From: Rhopalosiphum padi
Taxonomy: Eukaryota > Arthropoda > Insecta > Hemiptera > Aphididae
Length of the DNA: 64,000 nucleotides
Direction of reading: 5' to 3'
NCBI RefSeq assembly: GCF_020882245.1
Contig: NC_083597.1
Coordinates: 27,692,652 to 27,756,651 of the forward strand
Part shown: positions 41,832 through 54,300 of the stretch, one piece after another
How positions within the stretch are numbered: the first letter of the stretch is position 1
Layout: every line of letters starts with the position of its first letter
The notes under the pieces: model-generated
Database searches by the model: none
Told to the model about the DNA's origin: nothing
What the model saw: only the letters and a program-made list of their open reading frames with translations
Program-made: the position numbers and the translations under genes

Positions 41832-43558
41832 TTTGGCATTGCAAAATAGGAATTTCCAAAAGATTTTTCATAAGGTGAATTAATGCTACCAAATAAAAAT
41901 TATACAACAATACATTTGATTTTAAACACCTATTATGCAAACATACAATTACTATATATAATAATTATAAAATAGTTATATAAATGCCTAGATGTATTCC
42001 ATTTTATTCTGAATTCAATTTAATTGAAATCAACTTTGATAATACGTATTATGACAAGCACATTATAATAAAATAAAATCAACTAGATGAATTTTTTGAT
42101 AATTATTTAACTAAATTAAAAAAATGAATTGAATCGTGAGTATTTAAAAAAATAAAAGATAATACAATATTAACTTATCGACCAAGTTTCTAAAAAAAAA
42201 AATGATTTATTCGATCATAATATTATTTAACAAAAATTAATTTCAAATATTTATTTTTAGTGATTCTTTGGAATATATTTTAATTTATCATTATAATTTG
42301 TTATATAAACATTAATTACTTGTACAAATTGACAGTTAAAATAATTGGATGTCACAAAAATATTTTATAAGAATATTTGAAATTAAGTTTGTTTGGTTTT
42401 TTTTTTAGTAATTATTATTTATTCTGAAATACAATATTATAATATAAGACAAAGATATCACTAGAAATATTCTAATTGCTTATTGAATACTTAATTTTCT
42501 TTTTTTAACACGTGCAATATAGTTCTGATTATAATTAACACGAAGAAAAGCTGGTAGACAAATTAACAGTTATCACTTCTTTTGTTTAAATATATTATGT
42601 TTATTGGCATTTGATTACAACTGAAACGCAATTAACGTGGATGTTAAAATACAATAATTTAATATTAAAATTTAATCAATAAAAAGTAAATAAATGGTAT
42701 AATATTTTAAAAATTATTATAGTTATGGTCATCATGGCAACACGAATATTATATAAAACTAGTTATAGAAAATAAAGACATCAAGTGTGACTTCCTGATT
42801 TCAGCATAACTACTTACTTAGGTCTAGAATAAGTGGTTTGGTTTATTTATAAACAACTAATAATCAATGTGACATTTTGAAGAAAATATAATTTCATGTC
42901 CAGATCGACATTACTTATACGGGAATAAATCTTAACAATACGTAATAAATACTGACAGCCATATAAAATATTATAGTAAACATACGTAATAATAGACAAA
43001 TTGTAAGCTAATATCGATAAAACAACATCGTTTAGACGATTATAGTCAAATCTTGAATCAAAATAATTAACAATATTTTATACTGTGACACTTATTTGAA
43101 CATATAAGATTAAAAAAATACCAACTACTAGACAAAGGAATACTATAAAATATAATATGAGTCATGTATAGTTTATAAGACATCCTATATTGGTTGTATT
43201 TGAATTACATATTATTTTTATTTAATTTTTTATCGAATATCTGTAAGTATAAATTGTTGTTCTATGCCTATTTTTGCTATAAAAACAAAATAATACACGT
43301 GATCACTGCCACAGAAAATAGTATCATCATTATAATAAATAATAGTGAAACTATTTTCGGAATAGTCTTCTTGTATATAGATACTAAGTATATAAAGTTT
43401 CGAGGGTTGGATTGATGACACTGGATGATCCCTCGGGACGATTGAAACCTATCAGCCGTTATTGGGGCACATACAGCACGTCCATGTAGTTGATGTTTTT
43501 TTTTTTTTTTTTAAAAAAAACTCTTCCAGTCTCTAGGATTGAATCGCAAAATAATAAT
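41832..43558. other. AT-rich stretch, probable 3' flank of the minus-strand candidate gene
   Basis: No coding frame of quality; the overlapping opposite-strand frames at 43194-43421 are by-products of AT-rich sequence. The part from about 43400 to 43490 is GC-raised and would form 3' UTR if the candidate stop at 43559 is real. TTTATT (AATAAA on the minus strand) near 43217 could serve as its polyadenylation signal. Confidence 0.35.
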
Positions 43559-44413
43559 TCATGATGAATGCAATTGCGGACGATTGTTGAACCCTTCGAC
43601 TATGTCGGCGGCCGTACACGTTACGTTTTCTGTGGGATGACAGTTTGTGCGAATATAATATATTGAAGAATGTCCCACATCCTTAAAATCTGATAAGTTT
43701 GCATATCATTGGAATTATTGTTTGATACAAGACAGTGATAAAAACAAGCAATAGTAAAATAATAAATTACAATATTAAAATGTCTATAGTTATTATACAT
43801 TTATGTATATCAAACAATTTAGCAATATTTAACTGTTTGTGAACATAGTACATTATTCGGTAAATGTTATTCGTCTTAATTTACGTCGCAAAATAAGTGG
43901 AGTTAATAAATAAAAAAAAACAGTTTTACTTAGAGATAAAATTGTTTGTTGCAAGTTCAATTAATTTACTAGCATCGTAGGTATGTTGGTAATTACAACT
44001 TTTTTTTAAATGTGATGCAAATTATGATACGCGTCTCATGTACGATGTACCTATTTATTATATCACTATTCATTTTAGTGCTTATTACATTTTTAATTTT
44101 ATTTTTATTTATTAAATAAATTCTATATGAATTGGTATTCCAAATTTTAATTTTTTTTTATTTTCAATTGTTTTTTTTTATTGTTATTTACATCTGTGAC
44201 TTCAATAAAAAGTGTCTTTTCCAACGTACTGACTTTTTTTTAAATAGTTGGTCAAATCTTAATTTCTTTATAGTGACAATAATAATAATAATAATAATCA
44301 TAATTCACTAACCGGATCGTGATCTTGGCTGTACATCATCAGTCTCTGTTTCCGAGATGAAGCGTCCAGCAGGCGGTCGTCTCGGGGGTAGGTTACTCCC
44401 AGTTGTTAGTCGA
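43559..44413 (-). CDS. Candidate 3'-terminal two exons of an unrecognised spliced gene
   Basis: Exon A spans 44413-44313. It follows a CATCCTGCAG acceptor and ends at a GTTAGT donor; its frame reads 33 codons, including SNLPPRRPPAGRFISETE and DDVQPRSRS, and leaves phase 1. An alternative acceptor at 44424 (AATATTAATAG) keeps the same frame. After a 683-bp intron, exon B (43629-43559) follows a strong CATCCCACAG acceptor, completes the split codon as glutamate, and continues 22 codons (NVTCTAADIVEGFNNRPQ region) to TGA at 43561-43559. The shared phase, good splice sites and locally raised GC support a real gene. The product has no motif I recognise; it looks like a polar, proline/serine/arginine-rich C-terminal tail. 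Confidence 0.45.
44278..44298. repeat. (AAT)n microsatellite, seven units
   Basis: Uninterrupted AAT repeat. If the candidate exon A is real, it sits inside the intron, beginning about 14 bases from the splice donor. Confidence 0.9.
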
Positions 44414-44424
44414 CTGCAGGATGC

Positions 44425-47189
44425 CTATTAATATTATTATTTACTAACACAACAGTAGCGATTTGAGCAGAAAAAATGTTCTTACCACATAATAGTAATA
44501 CATATACCCGTGTTAAGGAAATAATATTAATAATGGAGAAGCAACGGCATTAACAGTAGTCAGTAGGTATTATATATATACATTATACATAGTAATCCAA
44601 TGGTCAATGTAACAATAATTTGTGTAATGAACTTATTAAGGTTTTATAGCGAATAATTAAGAATCGCATAAAAATAATGACAATTAATAATAATAAATTA
44701 ACGTATATTGTATTTCAAGTAGATTTTGGAAACTGTTTATATTTATTTATTTAAACACGCGTTCGATACATATATGTAGTTTATGGGTAGGTACTCAATA
44801 ACGTAGGTAATCACAATGAAATTAATTATTTTTATACTAAAACAACAGTCAACAACAATACATCAATAAAGTGAATTTATCACTATTTCCTCTTCAACAA
44901 TATTATTGCCTAAAAGTACATATTATATGCAGACCCTCGTTATTCGACTAAAATTACAAATAAAACAAACTATATTATTATAGTATTATACCATACCGAA
45001 TTATGACGATATTGGCACACTGTAAGCGAACGTATTTATCGATATATGATCTTGTATAGCTTTAAGGGTATTACATGTTTGAATGCATTCCTTTGTTGTA
45101 TTATTATACATTGTTCATGTTTATTTATGAACTATTGACTGCTTAAGTTTAATGTTACGTATATTCAATTACATATTATGCATCGATTGTGCATAGATTT
45201 CAATTTCAAAAATTTAAATTATTGCATCTTCGGGAAATTAAAAGTACACCCAAAATCTTACGCCACACAATATATTATTTTATAGTGAATGCAATTTAAA
45301 ATAATACGTGCAGTGTCATTATTGTTATCACAGACAAACATTCGCGTAGCCACAGCTATTCGCGGTGGTCGTTTGGGTGATTGCGATCATTTTTACCTGC
45401 GTGAGAAATATAGACCGTGATGTGTATGTGATTTCATTAGCTTTTGACACATTATTATACATTACTATATTACGCTATACTGTACCAATATATTTTATAT
45501 AATTAGAGTTAATTATTAAAACACTGTAAAATAATATGCAATACCATAAATAAATAAATCAATTTACCTATAAATATATACATACTCATATTTATTCACC
45601 CAAATGGTATTTTTTGTTGTATAAATAAACTCGCCCAAGTGATATATAACTATTATCTCAAATAGACAACATTTTGTGGTGTAGATTTGCGCTCTAACAG
45701 TCTACGATTTTCGCACGCAGTAGCCAAATTTAATCCCGATTGAAAAATATAAAAATATAAAGATGAACTGAATTAGTTCCCGATTCAATTTGTGATGCAC
45801 ACTATATTTTCACCACTATTCGAGTTCTTTGATAGCTATAAGATGGCCAAGTACACACATTCCCACTTCCTAATTTTACAGGTTTATAAATAGCAAGTCA
45901 GAAGTAAAGTAGATATGGTTAAAAAAAATTCCGATCGTTGAAATGAAAGTTAGCCGGTTTAATATAGAATAATAATATAATAATTAAAAATTAAAATTAT
46001 AATTAATAAAAAAATATTTAAAAAGTAAACTTGTTGATAAGAAAATTTAAAGCAAACTGTCTTTGAATATTTTATTATATTTGTATTGGTATCCCAAACT
46101 GTAGTCATACAGCTTTTAAAATATTGTTTTATTTTTCTTGTGTTCTGATAAGTTTCTTCGAATTACTACTGTGAAATTTGATATGATTTGATAATATGCC
46201 GATATAACATTTTATTACCTTTATAAGTGTCAAGTATTTGACTTCACTTTATGTTGTAAAAACCGGAGTCATTTTTTTAAATCATTATGGTGTCAGTTTT
46301 ACAACCACCTCGTATGAACATACGAAAAGCTTAATAAATATAATCACCACAAGTCACAACGAGTGAATATTTTCATGTAGTTTCGAGGAAAATTCCCGTG
46401 GGACACTGAAGATAATTATTATTTTATCCATTATTTATGTTCCATGCATAGCTTTTGTCGTGATCTAATGATTATGTTAGAATCATTATATTATAGTAAC
46501 TCGTCTAAGTATATGTGAATGTGTGATATTTTTATTCATAACGTTAGAAAATTATGAACTGATGTCCAAGAGCCGTTGATAAATAACGTTTAAACGTAGC
46601 ATTATAGTTCTATATAAGTCATCGGTACTAAAGTTATGCAATCAGTGTTTCATATTGTCGACATAATATATACTTGGATAAATATAAATATAGCCAATTG
46701 TTTTGAAGTAGGTAAGAAAAACATTTTTCACTTCACGTTATTTTGCATACCAAATTATCCTATACTTAATTTATGTATATCTAAGCAGAATAATATATAT
46801 ATTAATAAGGAATATAAATGGAATATTAGTGTATGGTGGTGTTCTAGAACTATAATACGGTTCATGAATCAAATATACTTCTAAAGAACTACTACAGTGA
46901 TATATATAAATATACGTAAAAAAATTTATAAAGCTCTTAAGCTCAATCATAATCCCATGAAAAACATTGTTGAACTTTTAAAATACTTGGAAATGAATAA
47001 AAAAAATAAGTCGAATTAATATTGTTGTATTTAAAAAAAACATCTAACCTGGAAATAAATTCGTGAAGATTAAAAATAAGCTCATATATTTATATTGAAT
47101 ATTGATAATAGAAATAAGGTAAGTTGAAGTAATTTTTGACAAAAATAATTAAACAAATCAGATATATTATACAAGTAGATTTTACCCGA
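44425..47189. other. Mixed stretch with a possible upstream exon at 45397-45452
   Basis: Mostly AT-rich. At 45300-45460 the composition is raised. On the minus strand an ATG at 45452 opens 18 codons to a canonical CGCAG|GTAAAA donor at 45397 in phase 2, which fits the phase of the acceptor at 44413. On the plus strand the same patch offers a TTATCACAG acceptor near 45334 and a GTGAGA donor near 45401, so the strand is not settled. The plus-strand frame at 46636-46884 looks like chance. Confidence 0.3.
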
Positions 47190-47390
47190 CTTGGCTTGGG
47201 TGAAAACTTACAAAACCAAAATAAATGTCTGTATTTCTGTTTGATTATCCATACCTCAGTTCACGGGTGAATCAGTGTAGGTGTAACTCGCTTATAGCCC
47301 CTTTGTAAACATATCCATCATCCAATCAATTTGGGGGCAGTGTACTTACGCCTGGTATATTTCAACAGAATAATATGTTTAATAATAGAT
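47190..47390. mobile_element. Possible transposon relic
   Basis: The stretch TACCCGACTTGGCTTGGGTG, followed by a GC-raised segment (TCACGGGTGAATCAGTGTAG, AATTTGGGGGCAGTGTACTT), stands out from its AT-rich surroundings and has no open frame. Its style resembles interspersed repeats of insect genomes. I cannot identify ends or family, so the boundaries are approximate. Confidence 0.25.
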
Positions 47391-48219
47391 TATCTGTAAC
47401 GTCACAGCAAAATTAAATAATATTAAAAAACTGTTTTTTTCCTTCTGTGTGACAAATAATGCAAACCAGAAATATCTAAATAAAAAATAATAATTAATTT
47501 TCGTAATTTTAAGAACAACATTTATCATTTAACATTTATTTATCTGTGATTGGCTCATTTAGTGATTCAATTCCGGGATAAACATCTTATAGAGGAAGTA
47601 GGTTTTAACGACTTTCGAGGAACTAGGAAAATTCCTCGTTATATAGACGGTATGACGTAATAACTATGATTTTGAAAATATGTACATTGACGTTTTGGTT
47701 GCATCGCCATTCATTTTAATCTAAAGTTATACGTTTACGTATCACGATACATAATATACTCATAAGGCGATAAATAGTAATAAACATTAATAATCAATAT
47801 CCAATTTATGAATGCACAATAATAATGATAAATGTATTTGTAAAATATGTTCTCTCGTTTATTCATTTTGACATTCACAAACCGAATAACCTAAATTTCA
47901 ATAAAAGACGAAGCGATATATCAACTGCATTATTTCAATTATTATTATTACCCGTGGCTAAATGTATTTGGCCACGTTATGACGTATATGATAAAATCAT
48001 ATCTATCAAATTACCGATAAATCACAGACGTTATACTCGATCACGACGAAACAATAACAATTATCTAAATAATATTATAATCGTTATGACGTCGTGTAGT
48101 GTTAAAGTTGTCATTAAAATTTTAGGGAAATATTTGGGACTGATAATCAATGGTGACGTGGTAGCCAATATCGTCATAAGTAATGTCTACTGTTTATGTT
48201 ATTCCTTATCTGGCGAATA
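47391..48219. other. Transition zone beside the CpG-rich island
   Basis: Composition rises towards the island. A plus-strand frame of 131 codons (47825-48220) exists, starting at an ATG, but its residues (N, I, K, Y, R-rich) show no domain, and it is not supported by flanking signals. I regard it as probably a chance frame. Confidence 0.3.
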
Positions 48220-49020
48220 GCGAAACCGTATAAACAAAATAATAGCCAAGCGAACGAACCCGGTTCGTTTATTTTTCATTGCGGTTGCGCTGACGACGGC
48301 GGCGGTCGAAATAGATGATATCCTCGGGTTACGGATAACGAATGAGCGTCCACAGACAGCTACAACAGCTATAGGTGCAAATGATTCCACTTACATTGTC
48401 GGAATGGTTTTTCGGTTTGACGCGGTCACCGTACGTGCCACCTACGCGCAATTGCAATTGCAATATGTTGGCTGTTGCTTTGGCTGTGACTACTTTTGTT
48501 CGCGTACTGTGGTACTGTGGTTACCAGCAAATCTGAGACTTCAGGTGGTCCGTCACGCGACTCGGTTTTAGTCAATATTACCATCGGCGCGTCTTCAGAA
48601 TCCAGTGGCGACGCATCGTCCCGCGCCGTTAGTAGCCTATTAGGGTAGTTGAGGTCCGTTAAGCCAATTAAGAACGGTATCACGGGGTCGGAGTTCAAGC
48701 CCGCGAGGTCTCCGTTGAGCCGAGATAGAGTAACCAAACTCCGCGGTTAAGCTCACGTTTGTAGGTTTCGCGAAGATTGTGATTTCTTCCTGGAGAATAG
48801 AACACGTGATAACGTATAGTCAGTGACTTCGTGGCTTATTTGCGAAGTTAACGGTACGTGGGAAACGACCACTGCGGTGCTGGTGGTCCTTAGACGACGT
48901 GCCGAGCCACAGTCGTTTAGGCGGCCGTGTATAGGTAAACCTCCACGTCTCTCGAATAGTTCTCAGGGTTAACGTCGAGTACGTGATTGTGAGCCACGAG
49001 GCCATCAAACCATACAGTTA
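48220..49020 (-). other. CpG-rich island with multiple open frames; candidate exons and/or promoter
   Basis: This is the most GC- and CpG-rich noncanonical stretch of the window. On the minus strand, a strong TTCTATTCTCCAG acceptor (AG at 48791-48790) opens a frame of 49 codons from 48789 to TAA 48640 in phase 0 (EEITIFAKPTNVS at its start). A second frame is open at 48737-48426 (SPLDSEDAPMVILTKTESRD, PPEVSDLLVTTVPQYANKS). A third at 49020-48930 contains LDVNPENYSRDVEVYLY. The plus strand is also partly open. The frames do not join simply, so several could be chance in GC-rich DNA. An insect housekeeping-type promoter with a 5' exon is an equally good reading. Confidence 0.35.
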
Positions 49021-49110
49021 TACAGGGTGTCCCGTGAGGATTTACACATTGCGATATATCCTGAAATGATGGAGAAATCATAATTCTGATTTACAGGGAC
49101 AAGAACTACA
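49021..49110 (+). mobile_element. One end of a TACAGGGTGTCCCG-type repeat
   Basis: The sequence switches abruptly to TACAGGGTGTCCCGTGAGGA, followed by TTTACACATTGCGATATATC and a TGATTTACAGGGACAAG segment. TACAGGGTGT is a common start of Tc1/mariner-related or similar insect elements, and resembles the end of the foldback element at 3.6 kb. I found no matching inverted right end, so the copy is truncated or of another class. The right boundary is uncertain. Confidence 0.4.
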
Positions 49111-50929
49111 AATATTTCGTGTTTTAATTAATTTTAATGTTTTGGTTAAAAAATTAAAAAATATATTTTTTTGTTTAATTATTTTCAAATTGAAAATAGC
49201 TATTTTGTAGAGTTTATTTTCATGAAAATATTGACGTTTGAATATTTAACATTTTAATTTCATTGATCTCCTGATTTTTTTCTAGTTTTGAAAAAAAACT
49301 ACGAATGATTTAATACGATAGTGGATAGTGGTTTCATTGTATAATATAACCTCAACTATTACAATTTAAAATTAAATATAATATTAACTATAACATTTTT
49401 AATAAAAATGAATACAAACAATTTTAAAGATTTATATTTATTAATGATAAAATATTAATGAACTTTAAACAAATTTAATTTAAGATATATTAATTAATTC
49501 CATAAATTAATATTTTTAATTTATTAAATCAACAAAAAAGGATTTGCTCTTTAGCATAATAATAAAGAATTTACAATAAAAATAGTCCATGCAGCAGAAT
49601 GTGATGATATTATAAACATCCTTTATTGATGCAACATAAGATAAAATTGATTATTTGCCAACTTCCATTTATTTAGCCATACGTCTATATACATTTTATT
49701 TTTTTATATAAAAAAATGTTAGACTATAAGAATACTGAGTAACCCATAAAGTCATAATAATTATGTTAATGTATTTGATATCTCCTACATTTTAGGCGTA
49801 ATTCAATACATTACTTTTACAAAATTTGTTTTTATGTTGACACTTTTTTGGAAAACAGTTCTAAATGTTGAACGTAGCACTATAATTGTATAGATCAGAA
49901 AACTTTATTTAAGTTGTATACCACTTTAAAGTTTAAAGAGTTAATTTTTCGATTTTTTTTCTACAAGTTGTTTAATGTTTATACTTTACTCAGTATTATT
50001 TTTCAAGTACAATAATTTATCATTGCTTTTATATTTACAAGAATAGATTACCATCCTGCGAGATAAGCAAATCTGGACGTGTGTGCTATAATTTATCCTT
50101 GCATTGTGTCCTAGACTGCTAGTGTCCTGAAATTTAATCTTATCCTTTTCTTATCTAGGTGTTTACCTAATATATTACTTTTATGTTATTTAAACACGCA
50201 CAAAAATAATACAATTTTTTTAAATTTTAAATATTTAAAATTTTTTAGTTTAAATTTAACCCTCCTATTATAGATTTGTTCTCTAATCAAATACCTACAG
50301 TGTATTCAACTGTATCTACGTATTTTAATTTATAAAAATATTACCATAAGGTTTTTTTTTATACATATAATATGTATTTCAGTTCTTAAATTATAATTTA
50401 TGATAACACAATAGTATTAAATTGTACAGTGTCATATCATTAATTATCTACACTAACTTATACATTTTTATTTTCCTATATTTTTATTAGTATACTAATA
50501 AATATGAATATACACTTAAATAAAAATCTTAAATTATAATATGCTATAATTACGTAATTATACTTATTTAATATATTCTTTACATTATATCGCTATAATA
50601 GGTATTTTAATAATAAATCATTTAATTAATATGTATTAAACTGTTAAAATCAAAATATTGATTTATATCTCAGTGAGGCACAGTTATCTATAAAAATATG
50701 TTTAAAAAAAAAATACATGGATATATATATAATATAATTGATGAAATACATGATGCAATATATATAATAATATTTCTACATATAATCAGATAGGTAACTT
50801 CAATATGTTTCAACAGCTATTATCATTGGTTCATATGTATAAGACTCATAACTAATTTTTATTTCACATTTAAATACGATTTTTGTGAGGGAAAAAATAT
50901 TTATTTATTTTTTAACTTCTTATGAAACA
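49111..50929. other. AT-rich noncoding stretch
   Basis: Nothing beyond homopolymer- and AT-rich sequence is visible. It may be the interior of the repeat that begins at 49021, or an intron of the candidate minus-strand gene. Confidence 0.45.
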
Positions 50930-51320
50930 TTTTGTTCCGCTCAATTCTACGTTACGTGACTTACAACCACCCCTTCAAGACAGTTTTCATTTTCTTATTC
51001 CAAATATGTTCGAAAACACATTTGCTCACTGCGTGTGACTAACGATTTGTATTGGTGTGCTGTTCACCCCTTCGCCGTCATCGACTTACTGCCCCGAAAA
51101 TATCGTTGAACGTAATTTCACAGTCTAACGAGCTATTACCGAAACGCCACACAGCTAAAATGCCAATCAAATACTATTCCTCGTTTGCTCAAGGAAATTT
51201 TGAAGTCAGCGCCAAATTGATGTAACGACTTAAGTACGTTTTATTGCACCTGACGTCGTCGAATCACGTATTTAGTCTCAAGCCGTGAAGACAAGTTGGA
51301 TTTTCTGTAGAACTCGGTTT
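50930..51320 (-). other. GC-raised block with a possible small exon (51304-51250)
   Basis: The block is richer in GC and CpG than the flanks. On the minus strand, GTTCTACAG provides an acceptor before 51304. The frame then reads 18 complete codons (KSNLSSRLETKYVIRRRQ) to a CAG|GTGCAA donor after 51250, in phase 0. The phase would fit the acceptor at 48789. The rest of the block has stops in the frames I read. A conserved regulatory element is an alternative. Confidence 0.25.
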
Positions 51321-54300
51321 AGCTTTACAATTTTATATTACATAACTGTTTTAATGTTTATGCTGTGGTGGAATATATAATCCCTTAAATTAATTTAAAC
51401 AATGGGTAGTTTCGTTTTTACAATTATTAAGATTAATAATACGGTAGGTTGGAAAACTATATACATAGAATACAAAAAGCGTAAGAGCAGATTACAATTT
51501 TACATATTACTTTATGAATCATTTATTTAATAATACTATTTAATATAAATTCTACTAATATAGGAACATGATATATTTTATTTTATTTTTTGAAGTAACA
51601 ACAAAATTTACATCATATGTATATTATAAAACATACAAAAATCTAATTATAATTGTACAAATTGTATTATTTTCTTAATATTATTAAAATGATTAAATAT
51701 GCTTTACATAAACATACTATAAATCTATCTATGTGATAAACTGTAAATTTATAGCAATTGTTGTTAAATCTAATGTCTAATGATTTTCTTTAATTATTAC
51801 TACGAAACAACGAAATTTCAAAATATTAGTTTGTACATATAAACATTATAATATTTCTATTCATGATTGATTATTAAATTAAAAATGTTATTCATAGAGC
51901 GTAACTAGAACGTGTTTTTATATTAAATGCTAGCTTAAAATATAGAAGTTTTTGTTTAATGTGATTTTTATTGATCATTTTTCACATTTAAAGTAGTATT
52001 TTTATCCAAATTCCAACATTAACTAAATACGCAACTCTAAATTGTTAAAGTAATTTATGCTTCAAATAAAACAAGAGGTTTATTGAAAACAACATGATGT
52101 AGCTAGGTATCCATAATAAAATTCATTTGGATCATATCAGAGTAGTCGTATTAAAACAAAAAGTCGTAATTTAATTATTTTTACTTGATCTGAAAAAATG
52201 TTTAATGATTAAAATAATGAATAATTAAGTTTGAAAATTATCCTGTGCCGAAACGATATCAAAGATGTATTGAATCATTCAAGCCATAGGAGTCACCTGA
52301 CTGAAAAAATTAAAGATTATTTAATATATTATTTTTAAAAAAAAACGTTAATTACATATAATAAATAGTTAACATTTTCTATAGTTCCTTAGTTTTTTTT
52401 CATATTTGTCTTGATTGCATCGTTTACTATTAAACCATTAGCTTACAAAGTTTCTTAGTTTATGCATAATGATAGTGGGATATACGCAAAATAGTATATT
52501 ATCAACTTACTGTGTCTATCTTCGTATTTACTTACAAGTCTTTAAAAAAAAAAAATAATAAAATTCGAAATATGACTGCAAATAGATTTGACGTTTTATT
52601 TATTTATTTATTTTTATAAAAATACGTCTCATTTATACAGTTTATATCTAAAAACTAACAATGCTGCAATATATTTTGTAATTATTTCCAATTGGCACTT
52701 ATTTTGATTTATTTTTTTTTGCTTAAATAAAAATGATGATATCAGTAATCCAAATATCGATGTTTTTGAACGACATGTTATACGGCCTGATTGTAATCCA
52801 TATTCGTATGTACTTACCAAATCATAAAATGTTGTGTCAATAAAATGTAATGTTATTATACAGTCGAAACAATTGTAGGAAAATCTTGAATACAACAATA
52901 CTATAAAGTGTAAATGGTCAAACTTTAAGAAATGAAGGCACTCCCGATCATTGATTGTCGACGAAATCCATTTTGTATATTCCCTTTAGCGATAGGAAAG
53001 CCTCTAAACCCGCCCTTTTATTTGATGGATATCATTTTTGATAGACTTCTTAAACCAATACGGGCTTCTGATAGTAAGGAAACAACAGTTTTTTTCCCCC
53101 ATTTCTTGGTATTATGTTTGAGTGTGACCTTTATATCATATAGTTCAAAACATTCAGTAAATGTACTATTCTATTATATAATATTATGTGCTCTAATATA
53201 GTAAATAGTTATTTAAAAAACGAATTTTTTAAAATAATATATCAAATCACCTACATTTAAATAGATCTCTTAAAAATGTTTAAATGTTATATTTAATTAA
53301 AATTTGAAAAGAAAATTTAGTTTTATGATTTTAAAAAATGTATACATTTTTACAAGGCCATAGTCTAAAACTCTAAAACACAGATTTAAACCAAGAATAT
53401 TCATAGTTATAATGTAGTTGTTCTTTGTACGTTTCCAGAACATGTGTTACCTCTTGTTTTGGGCTATTCTAAACAAATTTTTTGAAAGTTTTTATGATTA
53501 TCATAGGTACCTAGCTAAAACCTAAGTCATATGTACATTAGTAAGACGCATCAGCCACGTGTATATATACACGTACTATATTTACAAGTAGCAGCTTGTA
53601 TTTAGCTATTTCAGAAAAGTTTAATTATATTATTATAAAATAATAATATTGTGCGTTTATTAGAACTTCCTAGTAAACTATAGGAAATAATAAAAAACTA
53701 ATTAAATTTATATTTAAATATTACGTTCGGTTGGTGGTCACATTTTTTTTTTATTTTGATTAGGCATCGAAAAAAGTCTTTTTTCTCCGTTTACTGAGCC
53801 AACTAGTATTATTATAGATACATAAAAAAAATATATGAAATTAATTTTACTTCGTTAAAATTGTTTTCTATTATAATTATCTTTATTTACTGTATTTTTG
53901 ATTTTGAGTGTAATTGAAAACATTTAAAGCATAAAAATTAAATTGTAATTTATTATCTGTTTCCAAATGCATTTTTTTTTTGTACAGAGTTCTCCGACAT
54001 TTTTATATTCTTTCTTTCCCTAGGAAATTGGATGTCAATTATATTTTAGAATAGTTAGAACTTAAAATTCAAATTCTCAATAGTTGTAGTCGAAATTTAA
54101 AAACAGTATAAAGAACAATACAATTTAGGCCACACCATTTTAAACAAAATATATAAGGAATTTTTTTTTTATTCTAAAAATAACAATAGCAAAACCATAA
54201 AATGTATATTAAATAATTATTTTAGTTTTTATAATTTATAAAACAATTTTGGTTTACATTTAATTTAAATAACATTGATTATCCTTCGTCTTTATTGTAT

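Noticed and set aside
43194..43421. Two overlapping frames on opposite strands
   Set aside because: Mutually overlapping AT-rich frames with no coding character.
47825..48220. 131-codon plus-strand frame
   Set aside because: No domain, no supporting signals and biased low-complexity composition; kept only as a remark in the region entry.
52629..53201. Divergent 89-codon frames on both strands
   Set aside because: Equal length is a coincidence; neither has a recognisable domain, and the patch is only slightly GC-raised.
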